From positions 1 to 33,923 of the forward strand of contig PLLV01000121.1 in assembly GCA_003142295.1 (NCBI GenBank): DNA of 33,923 nucleotides, read 5' to 3'. Position 1 is the first letter of the stretch; every line of letters begins with the position of its first letter. The notes beneath the pieces are model-generated. The model was given only the letters and a program-made list of their open reading frames with translations. It did no database searches and was not told the origin of the DNA. This document shows positions 9,315 through 18,628 of this stretch, piece after piece. The stretch comes from Syntrophaceae bacterium (GTDB lineage: Bacteria; Desulfobacterota; Syntrophia; Syntrophales; UBA2185). The translations under genes and the position numbers were made by a program.

Positions 9315-10253
9315 CTATGATTTTTTTGCAATCATTCTCAAAGCGGCAGGCATGATGTTAATAACTATCGGTAAACTGCCCGGCTGTTCTCCATCGCAAT
9401 CAAGCAGGACGCGATCATCAGAGAATGCGTTGACTGTTTTCCCAGTCAGGATCGTTACATCTTTGATATCTTTGATTCGGCCATTATACAACTTGGGCAG
9501 ATGCCAAAAGACCTCAGCGAGACTCAGATTTCCGATTACCGTTATATGAAATAGACCGTCATCAATGAGAGCATCAGGGGCCACTCGCATGCCCCCGCCG
9601 TGATACTGACCGTTAGCCACAGCTATGTTCCAGGCAATGACTTTCTTGTCATACGAGTTGTCAATCTGAATGCGTATACTTTTTTTATCGTAGAGCAAGA
9701 CTGAAACAATGGTTTCCCAGATAAAAGAAATAAAGGGACCGAATGCCTTGCTCTTTTTTTTGTTGATGCGGTCATCAACCTCGCCACCAAGGCCAAAACT
9801 GACGATATTATGGAAATAACGGGTCACCGGAAGTCCATGATCATTGCGGTGCTGAAGCCGCCCGATGTCAATTACTCTTACATTTCTTTCTCTAATCGCG
9901 TCGAGAGATTGTTCGATCTTTGCGGGGATGGGCAAGGTCTTTATAAGATCACACCCTGTCCCAGTTGGCACAAACCCCAACAAAGCATCAGTCCGAATCG
10001 GTCCAGCCTCGTCCATAAATCCATTCACTACCTCATTAAGGGTGCCATCCCCGCCCACACAAATAATCAATTCAGCTCCTTCAATGAAACTCATCATGGT
10101 CATCCTCGTGGCATCTCCCGGTTTCGTGGTCAGATATGACGTAAAATAACCCAACCGATCACGCGCCATAGCCTGAATGCGGGGCCACTGCCTGCCTGTC
10201 GAGTCATTACCAGCATGAGGATTTACAATGAAGACAATTCTCTTGGAAGCCAA
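9315..10253 (-). CDS. Diacylglycerol kinase / YegS-BmrU family lipid kinase-like protein
   Basis: KRIVFIVNPHAG, ELIICVGGDGTLNEVVNGF, LGFVPTGTGCDL and ANGQYHGGGMRVAPDALIDDGLF motifs. Confidence 0.92.
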   Translation of the reverse strand: MASKRIVFIVNPHAGNDSTGRQWPRIQAMARDRLGYFTSYLTTKPGDATRMTMMSFIEGAELIICVGGDGTLNEVVNGFMDEAGPIRTDALLGFVPTGTGCDLIKTLPIPAKIEQSLDAIRERNVRVIDIGRLQHRNDHGLPVTRYFHNIVSFGLGGEVDDRINKKKSKAFGPFISFIWETIVSVLLYDKKSIRIQIDNSYDKKVIAWNIAVANGQYHGGGMRVAPDALIDDGLFHITVIGNLSLAEVFWHLPKLYNGRIKDIKDVTILTGKTVNAFSDDRVLLDCDGEQPGSLPIVINIMPAALRMIAKKS

Positions 10254-10337
10254 AACTGTAACCTACTGTCTCAGATATTACTGTCAGCACAGCAACGGTG
10301 AGGAGATTCTATAAAATATCTTTCTGCAATTTTTTCA

Positions 10338-11399
10338 TTACTTTCTTATTCGTCTATATATCCAGCAGTGCAAAAAGAAAAAAATGGTAACCAGGCCGCC
10401 CTGACGGATCATCTTTCTTGCAACCTTCCTCACATCTTTCTGCTGATCCACTTTTTTATCGGCGAGATACATGCCGAGTAAGCCGCGATTAATCATGTGA
10501 TGGAAGCGTGCGTTGGGCAGGCGGGAGATGCTCCGGTCCGCCTGCTTATAAAAATGCATTAGCCTTGCCGTCATTTCGTTGCCGTCAGGATAGTATGAAC
10601 AGAAATTCAAATCCCCGCCGGCACGATCCTCCTCCTGATCGATCAGATAATCAAGCAGTATATGTAATCCCTGCACCCACGGGAAATATGCATCTTTGAT
10701 ACGCTCCACCAGCTCTACCGAACAATCTTTGCGAAAAGCATGGGCAACAAGGCAGAAGATACCAAGAGTGGAGCCGGCGCACGCGGCAAATTCATACCAG
10801 CTCATCTCAGGCAAATGATCCTTGTAGGTATCAAACCATGCCGCCAGGCGCGGCACACGCTCCTCGATCCTCACATGCTTGTGGACTTGGAGTTCACAAT
10901 AATAGCCGGCAAGTTCGTGAAGGGCCGGTGCGATTACATGATATGTCGGCAACTTTTTGAGAATTTCCTGACAGGTCGTAACAAGAGACAGCAAGTAGCC
11001 GCCATCATCCTGTTCATTTCGGAGCCGGTAATACGGCTCACCGGACACATCGGGGGTCAGGGCATGAGGCATTGATTCGTGGAGGGCACGAAAATCGTCG
11101 GGATCAAGGGATGTGCTGCGATCGCATAAGTTGTCAAGATAATCACTGATGGTCTGATAAGCGACGATGAATCGTACCGCTTCATGGTAGCGATCCCCTG
11201 CTAATAAGGCGTAAATTGACCCGCCTTCACAATGGAATGTCTTTGTCTCGATACTCATGAGGGCCTGTTTACGGAGCTCCGGATTAGGAATTTCCTCGGC
11301 CCGTTTTTTCCATTCTCCCAGATGACGATGAACATCAGGACGAACCCGGAGAATAATTTTTGTTGTCATCGTCCACAGGAAGGACAAATTATTCAGCAA
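10338..11399 (-). CDS. DUF2600 / YtpB-like tetraprenyl-beta-curcumene synthase homologue
   Basis: SIETKTFHCEGGSIYALLA, VAYQTISDYLDNLCDRST and DQEEDRAGGDLNFCSYYPD, recalled as diagnostic of the YtpB family. Confidence 0.85.
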   Translation of the reverse strand: MLNNLSFLWTMTTKIILRVRPDVHRHLGEWKKRAEEIPNPELRKQALMSIETKTFHCEGGSIYALLAGDRYHEAVRFIVAYQTISDYLDNLCDRSTSLDPDDFRALHESMPHALTPDVSGEPYYRLRNEQDDGGYLLSLVTTCQEILKKLPTYHVIAPALHELAGYYCELQVHKHVRIEERVPRLAAWFDTYKDHLPEMSWYEFAACAGSTLGIFCLVAHAFRKDCSVELVERIKDAYFPWVQGLHILLDYLIDQEEDRAGGDLNFCSYYPDGNEMTARLMHFYKQADRSISRLPNARFHHMINRGLLGMYLADKKVDQQKDVRKVARKMIRQGGLVTIFFFLHCWIYRRIRK

Positions 11400-11709
11400 A
11401 TGACGCTCCTTGATTTTGACCGATTGCTCTTATAGAAACAACTGCGCAAAGAGTCTCCCCATCGCTTTCTAACACGGAAGCAAGCTTCGGAAAATACACT
11501 TGCTTGCGCTTCATAACACAAGGTATTTCTTAATACAAGCGCCATGGTGCAACATTATAGGAATTACCTTGACCCTTTATTTCTTTTCATGTTACCGCTG
11601 GCAAAGCATAATTCCGTACAAGATACCCGATCTCCAAAAGAGGCGCGGCATCAGGACCGGCGCGACATGATAAAACGTAAAGAGCAGTCATTGGAACTGC
11701 ATTAATTCT

Positions 11710-13071
11710 ATGCGTCATGAAGAAAGTGTAATAGTTATTGGCGGCGGAGCAAGCGGCATTATGGCCGCAGGGAGAGCTGCGGAAATGGGCGCTCATGTCA
11801 TCCTCCTGGAAAGAACCGGGGAACTCGGCCAGAAGATCCTCCTCAGCGGCAAGACGCGCTGTAATCTGACAAATGCCAGGGATCTGGATCACTTCATCTC
11901 TATGTATGGGCCAAACGGCCGTTTTTTGTACGGGGCCTTTCATCACTTCTTTCGTGAAAATCTGGTCCCCTTCTTGAGCCGCTATGGTGTGGAAACAAAG
12001 ATTGAGAGAGGCGGGAGGATCTTTCCGGTTTCTGACAGGGCTGAAGATGTTGTCAGTGCCTTCAAGAAATATCTGATGGATTACGGTGTGGAGATATGCT
12101 GGCACAGCAGGGTCACGGGCGTTCAAACCCGTAACAAACAGGTAACAGGTGTGATGATGGCGGACGGCAAATGCCGGGCAGGTGCTGTCATCCTGGCTGC
12201 GGGCGGTTCGACCTACCCTGCAACCGGTTCTACCGGGGATGGCTATACAATGGCCGCTGCCCTCGGCCATACCATAATTAAACTTCGCCCCGCATTAGTG
12301 CCCCTTGTTGTCGAGGAGATCCCTATCGCAAAGTCCATGCAGGGGGTGAGCCTCAGGAATGTCCGTCTCACGGCATTCCAGTGCCGGGCGGCTGAAATTG
12401 ATCCGTCTCTTGTGCCCAACGGTGACACAGGGCGCGGCACAGGGAATAGGCGGCCACTCCCGCCGGTTGTCGAAAGTCGCATAGGCGAGATGATGATCAC
12501 CCATTTCGGCATCGGGGGGCCAGTTACACTGCTTATGAGCCTGGCCATTGTTGATGCCCTGGAGCGGGGACCGGTAAGTGTCTCCATAGATCTCAAAGCG
12601 GCCCTTGACAGGAAACAGCTCAGCAAGCGCCTTCAGCGGGATTTCGACCGCTTCAGCAAAAAAAAGTACCGCAGTATCGTAAGAGGTCTTGTTCCTGCCA
12701 AGATGGTCGATCCCATAGTCTTGATGACAGGTATCCCCCCGGATAAGCCCGGATACCAGATCAACGCTGTGGAGCGTGAGAGACTCCTCGATCATCTGAA
12801 GTCTCTTCGCTTCAATATCAAAGATTCTCTTCCCATGTCATCTGCCATTGTGACAGCCGGAGGCATATCCCTAAAAGAAATTGATCCGCGGACGATGGCA
12901 TCGCGCAAGATAAAGGGCCTATACTTCTGCGGAGAAGTAATAGACATTGACGCCGATACAGGAGGCTACAATCTTCAGGCTGCCTTTTCAACTGGCTACC
13001 TCGCCGGTGAAAACGCCGCAGCTTATGTTAATTCCAAGCAGCCCTCCATCGATTGTCATATGGACCTTTAG
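11710..13071 (+). CDS. HI0933/YhiN-family NAD(P)/FAD-dependent oxidoreductase
   Basis: VIVIGGGASGIMAAGRAAEMGAHVILLERTGELGQKILLSGKTRCNLTNA; GGSTYPATGSTGDGY; GLYFCGEVIDIDADTGGYNLQAAFSTGYLAG. Confidence 0.95.
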   Translation: MRHEESVIVIGGGASGIMAAGRAAEMGAHVILLERTGELGQKILLSGKTRCNLTNARDLDHFISMYGPNGRFLYGAFHHFFRENLVPFLSRYGVETKIERGGRIFPVSDRAEDVVSAFKKYLMDYGVEICWHSRVTGVQTRNKQVTGVMMADGKCRAGAVILAAGGSTYPATGSTGDGYTMAAALGHTIIKLRPALVPLVVEEIPIAKSMQGVSLRNVRLTAFQCRAAEIDPSLVPNGDTGRGTGNRRPLPPVVESRIGEMMITHFGIGGPVTLLMSLAIVDALERGPVSVSIDLKAALDRKQLSKRLQRDFDRFSKKKYRSIVRGLVPAKMVDPIVLMTGIPPDKPGYQINAVERERLLDHLKSLRFNIKDSLPMSSAIVTAGGISLKEIDPRTMASRKIKGLYFCGEVIDIDADTGGYNLQAAFSTGYLAGENAAAYVNSKQPSIDCHMDL

Positions 13072-13121
13072 AATTGCCATTCCTGACCAGGGGTTTGGCA
13101 TTGCGAGAGGGCAGGAAAATA

Positions 13122-13577
13122 TCATCCCTCCTGCTCTTGCTTTTTTTCCTTTTTCTTTTCCTTTTTCTTCTCCTGCTTCTTCTCCTCTTCCGGCTTCTGT
13201 TCCTTCTCCTGCCCTGGCTTCTTTTCCTGATCCTGCCCTTTTTCCTTCTCCTTCTTTCTCTTTTTCTCCTTCCCCTCTTCAGGGGCTTCCTTTGATTTCT
13301 TGCCTTTGCCTTCTTCTTGATCTTTCGGCGGGGGCGGGAGAGCCGTCTTTTCCGCCTTCATCTTTGCCAGCTCTTCCGTCCTTTTTTCATTGTCGGCGAT
13401 CGCTTTCAGTCTGTCATTTATGGCCCTAATATTCGCCCGCAGTTTTTTAACGAGCGTATCTTTATCGATCCCAGGAGATTCGATCCCCTTTTTAGACAGG
13501 AAAGACAGGCGTTCCTCCAGCCGTCGTTCGAAATACGCCTTTTGTCGCTCTTGCGCCTCTTTCTTTCTCGATCCCAT
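13122..13577 (-). CDS. Hypothetical protein with coiled-coil-like N-terminus and K/E/Q low-complexity tail
   Basis: GGGAGGAG SD before ATG; N-terminus MGSRKKEAQERQKAYFERRLEERLSFLSKKGIESPGIDKDTLVKKLRANIRAINDRLKAI; tail KKEKEKGQDQEKKPGQEKEQKPEEEKKQEKKKEKKKEKKQEQEG. Confidence 0.75.
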   Translation of the reverse strand: MGSRKKEAQERQKAYFERRLEERLSFLSKKGIESPGIDKDTLVKKLRANIRAINDRLKAIADNEKRTEELAKMKAEKTALPPPPKDQEEGKGKKSKEAPEEGKEKKRKKEKEKGQDQEKKPGQEKEQKPEEEKKQEKKKEKKKEKKQEQEG

Positions 13578-13919
13578 ATCTTCTCCTCCCTTTCCGATTC
13601 ACTTGTTTTTCACCGGCAGCCAACAGACCGTACAGTATTTTCTCCTTCCTGCCGTCAGATGATTGCTCTCCATATATGTATCAGGAAATAAGACTAAAAA
13701 CCATCATATTTCTCAATATGGTTACTGCAATGAGGGATGTCTTCTTTTGGATTCGCCGCGAATTGATCAAGGACAGAGCGGGGAAAAGGGAGTATCGAAA
13801 AGTCACATATTTTATGCCTGTCAGAGAAAGAAGTTAGCCATGACTTGCCCAAATTTATCGGATCATGATTCACACAAGACTATATTATCGGATATTCTCG
13901 TTAACAGAAATTCACTCTA

Positions 13920-14180
13920 TTACATTTTCTTATATTCAGAGTGTTTTTGAATAATCAACCTTTCAAGTTCATCGAAAAAGGTCAATTGATGGTCACTTCT
14001 TTCAGACGAATTCTCTTCAGTCATTTTTGACGGTTCATATTTTGACCAATCCAATTCAGTTTGTATATGTTTATCGCTATCAGCGACTGGCAACAATAGA
14101 TAGACAAAACAATTTTCTCTTGTCCAGCCCATGCAATCCTCGCCATGACACCTTCTATTGACAAAAATGCACCATTTCAT
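13920..14180 (-). CDS. Small cysteine-containing hypothetical protein
   Basis: 86 codons, MKWCIFVNRRCHGEDCMGWTRENCFVYLLLP...; AAAGGA SD about 8 nt upstream. No recognised family. Confidence 0.55.
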   Translation of the reverse strand: MKWCIFVNRRCHGEDCMGWTRENCFVYLLLPVADSDKHIQTELDWSKYEPSKMTEENSSERSDHQLTFFDELERLIIQKHSEYKKM

Positions 14181-14501
14181 GCCGATTTCCTTTCATATCT
14201 TTCTAATCGTTACCAATCCCCCACAGGTCTTACATTCGCACGTATTATTCATACTCATTTTTGCAGGGTTTCCGGATCAAGCGGGTCACATCTTCGAAAT
14301 ATCAGTATAAGAATTACAACATATGGTTTTATTAATGCAATACTGGAATATCTAAGCAAAAATACCAGGTATTTTTAAGGGGCGCGCCTGAGATAGATAT
14401 CACTTTCGCGCTAATGATAAAGGACGACAAGAAATCAGGCCGAACTCGACATGACATTTTACACGATCATCGTAATCAAACTCGGTACTGAGAGAGAAGA
14501 T

Positions 14502-15854
14502 TTAGAGCACATGCAATATTTCACTGAGACTCGGGTGGGGGATAATCCAGTTTTTCAGTTCCTTCTTCCCCATGCGGTTTGCCACGGCCAGGCTCATGGA
14601 AGCGATCAGTTCACCCGCGTCGTCTCCGACGATCGTTACTCCAATTAAGATATCGCCGCAAAAGACCGCCTTCAGGAACCCGTTCCCTTTGAGTTCTGTC
14701 CTGGCCATGATATTTGCCCCATATTCGACCCTCTTTGTTTCCACCTTTAAACCCAGCTCTCCTGCCTGCTTTTCCGTGAGTCCGACGCGGGCCACGTTCG
14801 GGTGCGTATATACCACGGAAGGTACTGCGCTATCCCTGTATGTAATCGAGCGATCGCCATAGAGGTAACTTGCAACTGATCTGCCCTGCTGAATAGCCCT
14901 GTGCGCGAGCATGATACCTCCGGTCACATCACCGACGGCATAGATACCCCGCACGTTTGTCATCTGGCGGTCATCGACAGATATACCCTTCTGATCATGC
15001 AAAATACTGCATCGATTCAATTCCTCCGCATGCAAAAGGGGTTTCCTGCCTGTACACATAAGGACGCAATCGGCGGTCAATTCAAGTTGCTTTGCATTTT
15101 GATTCGCTTTCAGCGAAACCCCGTTTGAGGTCTCCTGGAGTGCCTCCATCCGTGTTGACGTGTGAATGGCGACACCCAGGCGGATGAGATCATTCCTTAG
15201 CAAATCGTCGGCTTCTCTATCCTCATGGGGGAGGAGTCCATCCAAGAGTTCAACGATGGTCACATTGACTCCAAGCTCAGCCAGGAATGTGGCAATTTCA
15301 ATCCCAATGAAGCCACCCCCAACAATGATGACAGCTTCCGGCAGAGTCTCAAGCGCGAGAAAGCCGTCGGATGTCAAAATTCTATGAGACGTCTGGAAAC
15401 CATGCGGCAGGAGCGGTTCTGAACCCCAGGCGATAATGATATTATCAGCAGTCAGGTGATGCCTCTGACCCTGGAGTGACATCCATTCCACCTCCCGGGG
15501 AGAAACAACATGCCCCTCTCCGGCCTTCAGCTCCACACCTGCATCCTCAAGAGATTGCTGGACACCCTTGGCGGAAAGGGTAACCATCTGCCTCTGATGG
15601 CGTTTTATCGCGGCGAAATCCACCCTGGCCTCACCTGCGGAAATGCCGAGACGCTTCAATTTCTTCAGGTTCATGTACTGCCTGCTGCAAGCCAAGAGTG
15701 CCTTTGTCGGAATGCAGCCCCGGTGGGTACATGTGCCGCCCCATTGATTTTTCTCAATGACGGCAACCCTGGCTCCCCATCTGGCAGCGTGTTCAGCCGC
15801 CGCATGGCCTCCGGGACCGGCTCCGATAATGATAAGATCGTATGTATCAGACAC
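14502..15854 (-). CDS. lpd: Dihydrolipoyl dehydrogenase (glycine cleavage L-protein)
   Basis: IIIGAGPGGHAAAEHAARWG, redox GGTCTHRGCIPTK, NAD-binding VGGGFIGIEIATFLAELG, GIYAVGDVTGG, C-terminal HPSLSE. GTG start overlaps the lipA stop. Confidence 0.93.
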   Translation of the reverse strand: MSDTYDLIIIGAGPGGHAAAEHAARWGARVAVIEKNQWGGTCTHRGCIPTKALLACSRQYMNLKKLKRLGISAGEARVDFAAIKRHQRQMVTLSAKGVQQSLEDAGVELKAGEGHVVSPREVEWMSLQGQRHHLTADNIIIAWGSEPLLPHGFQTSHRILTSDGFLALETLPEAVIIVGGGFIGIEIATFLAELGVNVTIVELLDGLLPHEDREADDLLRNDLIRLGVAIHTSTRMEALQETSNGVSLKANQNAKQLELTADCVLMCTGRKPLLHAEELNRCSILHDQKGISVDDRQMTNVRGIYAVGDVTGGIMLAHRAIQQGRSVASYLYGDRSITYRDSAVPSVVYTHPNVARVGLTEKQAGELGLKVETKRVEYGANIMARTELKGNGFLKAVFCGDILIGVTIVGDDAGELIASMSLAVANRMGKKELKNWIIPHPSLSEILHVL

Positions 15855-16729
15855 TATAAGGCCTTCCTCGACTCAGTCTGAGAGATTTTTGCTGCATGGT
15901 AGGAACTGCGCACCAGGGGACCCGATTCAACGTGTTTCACCCCCAGCTCCTGTGCCATCCCTTTCATCACTTCAAATTCATCCGGATGGTAATATTTCAT
16001 TACGGGCCAGTGATCGCTTGTCGGCTGTTGGTACTGGCCAATAGTCACCCTTTCGCAGTGAACCGCAGCCAGATCATGAAGCAATACCATAATGTCACTC
16101 CAGCTCTCTCCGAAGCCCACCATGAATCCCGACTTGACGACAATTTCCTTCTCACCGTATTGGCTTATCCGATGAAGCAATTCCAGAGACAGATGATAAT
16201 TCCCCTGCGGTCTGATATGGCTGAAAAAAGCGGGAACGACTTCCATATTGTGGTTTATCACATAGGGTCGGCTCTTGACTATGCATTCCAGGGCATCCCA
16301 ATTACCACGCAGGTCCGGAATAAGCACTTCCACCCTGCATCCCGGCACTTCCTGATATAGCCTTTCCACGCAACGGGCAAATATCCCTGCCCCTCCATCG
16401 GAGAGGTCATCCCTCGTGACCGATGTGATAACGATATACCGGAGTCCCAGCTCTTTGACCGCCTGGGTGAGACGTTCCGGTTCCATCTCATCCAATCCTT
16501 CGGGCGTCCCGTGCTGGACATTGCAGTAGAGGCAGTTTCTCGTGCAGATATTCCCGAGAATTAAAAAAGTGGCCGTTCCGGAATGAAAACATTCGGTGAC
16601 ATTGGGGCAATGCGCCTCCTGACAGATGGAGTGGAGATTAAATTGCGACAGAATCCCTTTCACATGTTGGAATTCATGCGAAGCAGGGAGTTTTACCTTT
16701 AACCATTCAGGCTTCCTTTTTATCTGCAT
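15854..16729 (-). CDS. lipA: Lipoyl synthase
   Basis: KPEWLKVKLP N-terminus, auxiliary cluster CQEAHCPNVTEC, radical SAM CTRNCLYC, C-terminal VRSSYHA. Confidence 0.96.
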   Translation of the reverse strand: MQIKRKPEWLKVKLPASHEFQHVKGILSQFNLHSICQEAHCPNVTECFHSGTATFLILGNICTRNCLYCNVQHGTPEGLDEMEPERLTQAVKELGLRYIVITSVTRDDLSDGGAGIFARCVERLYQEVPGCRVEVLIPDLRGNWDALECIVKSRPYVINHNMEVVPAFFSHIRPQGNYHLSLELLHRISQYGEKEIVVKSGFMVGFGESWSDIMVLLHDLAAVHCERVTIGQYQQPTSDHWPVMKYYHPDEFEVMKGMAQELGVKHVESGPLVRSSYHAAKISQTESRKAL

Positions 16730-17117
16730 TCACACCCTGAACCCTTTTTTTGGCCTTGGCGATACTGAAAAAACCGAACAGGAAGAACATGATCCCCATG
16801 ATGAGCTGCGGAAAGGCAGCTTCAATCAGCCCTGTTTGGATAAAATGCAGTATTGCCTGCACGAGATTTACAATACCGAAAAAGAGGAAAATGGCAGGAA
16901 CGAAATAGTTGATCAGTTTGCGGGTATCTATGGGAAGTTTGGGGAGTCCTGCGATCTGTTCCGGAACACGAGTCGAGTCAGTCTTACTCGACTGCACCGA
17001 AGGCGGCTTATCGTCCGATACGTCTTTTTCCTTACCTGCAAGAACCCAAATAATTTTGTCTCTTTCTCTGGGATTCTTGACTGTCTTAAGTTTTCTGATG
17101 AGTTTATCCCTGTCCAT
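16707..17117 (-). CDS. Small membrane protein with about two TM helices, between gcvPB and lipA
   Basis: Soluble N-terminus MDRDKLIRKLKTVKNPRERDKIIWVLAGKEKD, then hydrophobic LINYFVPAIFLFFGIVNLVQAIL and LIMGIMFFLFGFFSIA. Overlaps the lipA start by 23 nt. Confidence 0.75.
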   Translation of the reverse strand: MDRDKLIRKLKTVKNPRERDKIIWVLAGKEKDVSDDKPPSVQSSKTDSTRVPEQIAGLPKLPIDTRKLINYFVPAIFLFFGIVNLVQAILHFIQTGLIEAAFPQLIMGIMFFLFGFFSIAKAKKRVQGVNADKKEA

Positions 17118-17164
17118 TTCTTTCTTCCTTCCCTTATTACATCAACCTATGTCTCGTCCCTCGC

Positions 17165-18607
17165 TTAAGCTTTTCCCCAGCATACATCAGGCTCCCTGGC
17201 AGCTTTGACGTCATCCAGGCGCCTCACGGCGGTGGTAAGGGGCGCTGATTTGACCAGATCAGGATTTTCCTTCGCCTCCCTGGCAATGGCAATCATAGTA
17301 TCGCAGAAGGCATCAAGGGTCTCCTTGCTCTCCGTCTCGTTGGGTTCGATCATAATGGCTTCGGGTACGATGAGGGGGAAGTATATCGTCGGCGGATGAT
17401 AGCCATAATCGAGGAGACGCTTGGCAATATCCGAGGTGTGGACACCGCTCTCCTTGACCTGCCGCTTTCCGGAGAAGACGCACTCGTGCATGCAGATCCG
17501 GTCATAGGGAAGATCATAATAGGCTCTTAATCGCTCCTTAACGTAATTGGCGTTCAGCACAGCGGTTTTACTTGCCTTCTTCAAGCCATCCGGCCCGAGA
17601 GACCGAATATACGTGTAAGCTTTTACCATCACATTAAAATTTCCATAAAATGCCCTTACCCGTCCGATACTGTCCGGAAAGTCATACTTCCAGTCATACC
17701 TTCTCCCTTTCTTTATGACACGAGGCACGGGAAGATACCGAACCAGATCTTTTCTAACTCCCACGGGCCCGCTTCCGGGGCCGCCACAGCCGTGCGGTGT
17801 CGAGAACGTCTTGTGGAGATTGAGCTGAATGACATCAATGCCCAGGTCGCCCGGTTTTGTAACTCCCATAAAGGCATTGGCATTGGCGCCGTCGCAGTAC
17901 AATATCCCTCCCCTTCTGTGAACAATTTCAGAAACCTGTTCAATATTCCTCTCAAAAAGGCCCAGGGTGTTGGGGTTCGTAATCATTAGCCCCGCCACAT
18001 CCTTCGTCATCAGTTCCCGAAGATGGCCGATATCGACGCCTCCCTCGGCATTTGACCGCACGGTAACAACATGATAGCCGCACAATGCGCTCGAAGCAGG
18101 GTTTGTCCCATGGGCCGTATCGGGGATCAGCATCTTTGAGCGCTTCTGTCCTTTTCTCTCGAAATATTTTTTGATGACCATAACGCCGGTGAGTTCGCCA
18201 TGCGCCCCTGCGGCGGGCTGGAGGGCAAAATCGGCCATACCGAATATTTCGCTCAAATACTGTCTGAGTTCGTACATGATCTGTAATGATCCCTGGGAAA
18301 ATTTAACCGGGGAATAAGGATGGAGGCTTGTAAATCCGGGCAGGCGAGAAACCTCCTCGTTGATCTTGGGATTGTACTTCATGGTGCACGAGCCGAGAGG
18401 ATAGAAGCCCACATCAACACCGAAATTCCGTTTCGATAATTGTGTATAATGGCGGATGAGATCTACCTCCGCCACCTCCGGCAGGTCCACATCATCCCTG
18501 AGCAGACTCTTGTTGATAATATCTGTAACTGCCACCTCGGGCACATCCAATTTCGGAATTCCCGTGGCTATTCTTCCCGGCCTGCTCTTTTCAAATATGA
18601 GTTCCAT
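17165..18607 (-). CDS. gcvPB: Glycine dehydrogenase (decarboxylating) subunit 2
   Basis: [21 protein letters not shown] region [52 protein letters not shown]. Confidence 0.96.
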   Translation of the reverse strand: MELIFEKSRPGRIATGIPKLDVPEVAVTDIINKSLLRDDVDLPEVAEVDLIRHYTQLSKRNFGVDVGFYPLGSCTMKYNPKINEEVSRLPGFTSLHPYSPVKFSQGSLQIMYELRQYLSEIFGMADFALQPAAGAHGELTGVMVIKKYFERKGQKRSKMLIPDTAHGTNPASSALCGYHVVTVRSNAEGGVDIGHLRELMTKDVAGLMITNPNTLGLFERNIEQVSEIVHRRGGILYCDGANANAFMGVTKPGDLGIDVIQLNLHKTFSTPHGCGGPGSGPVGVRKDLVRYLPVPRVIKKGRRYDWKYDFPDSIGRVRAFYGNFNVMVKAYTYIRSLGPDGLKKASKTAVLNANYVKERLRAYYDLPYDRICMHECVFSGKRQVKESGVHTSDIAKRLLDYGYHPPTIYFPLIVPEAIMIEPNETESKETLDAFCDTMIAIAREAKENPDLVKSAPLTTAVRRLDDVKAAREPDVCWGKA

Positions 18608-18628
18608 GAATTCCCTCCGGCTTATATG

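Noticed and set aside
11480-11507. GCAAGC/GCTTGC inverted repeat in the intergenic region before the HI0933-family gene
   Set aside because: Only 6-bp arms with a 16-nt spacer and no U-tract; expected by chance at this length scale.
11587-12270. 227-aa minus-strand ORF opposite the HI0933-family gene
   Set aside because: No recognisable motifs; fully antisense to a well-supported FAD-dependent oxidoreductase.
12947-13429. Plus-strand ORFs 12947-13429 and 13053-13295 (Pro/Ser/Phe-rich and Leu-rich)
   Set aside because: Antisense translation of the polypurine K/E-rich minus-strand gene, which has a strong SD; the composition is an artefact of the C/T tract.
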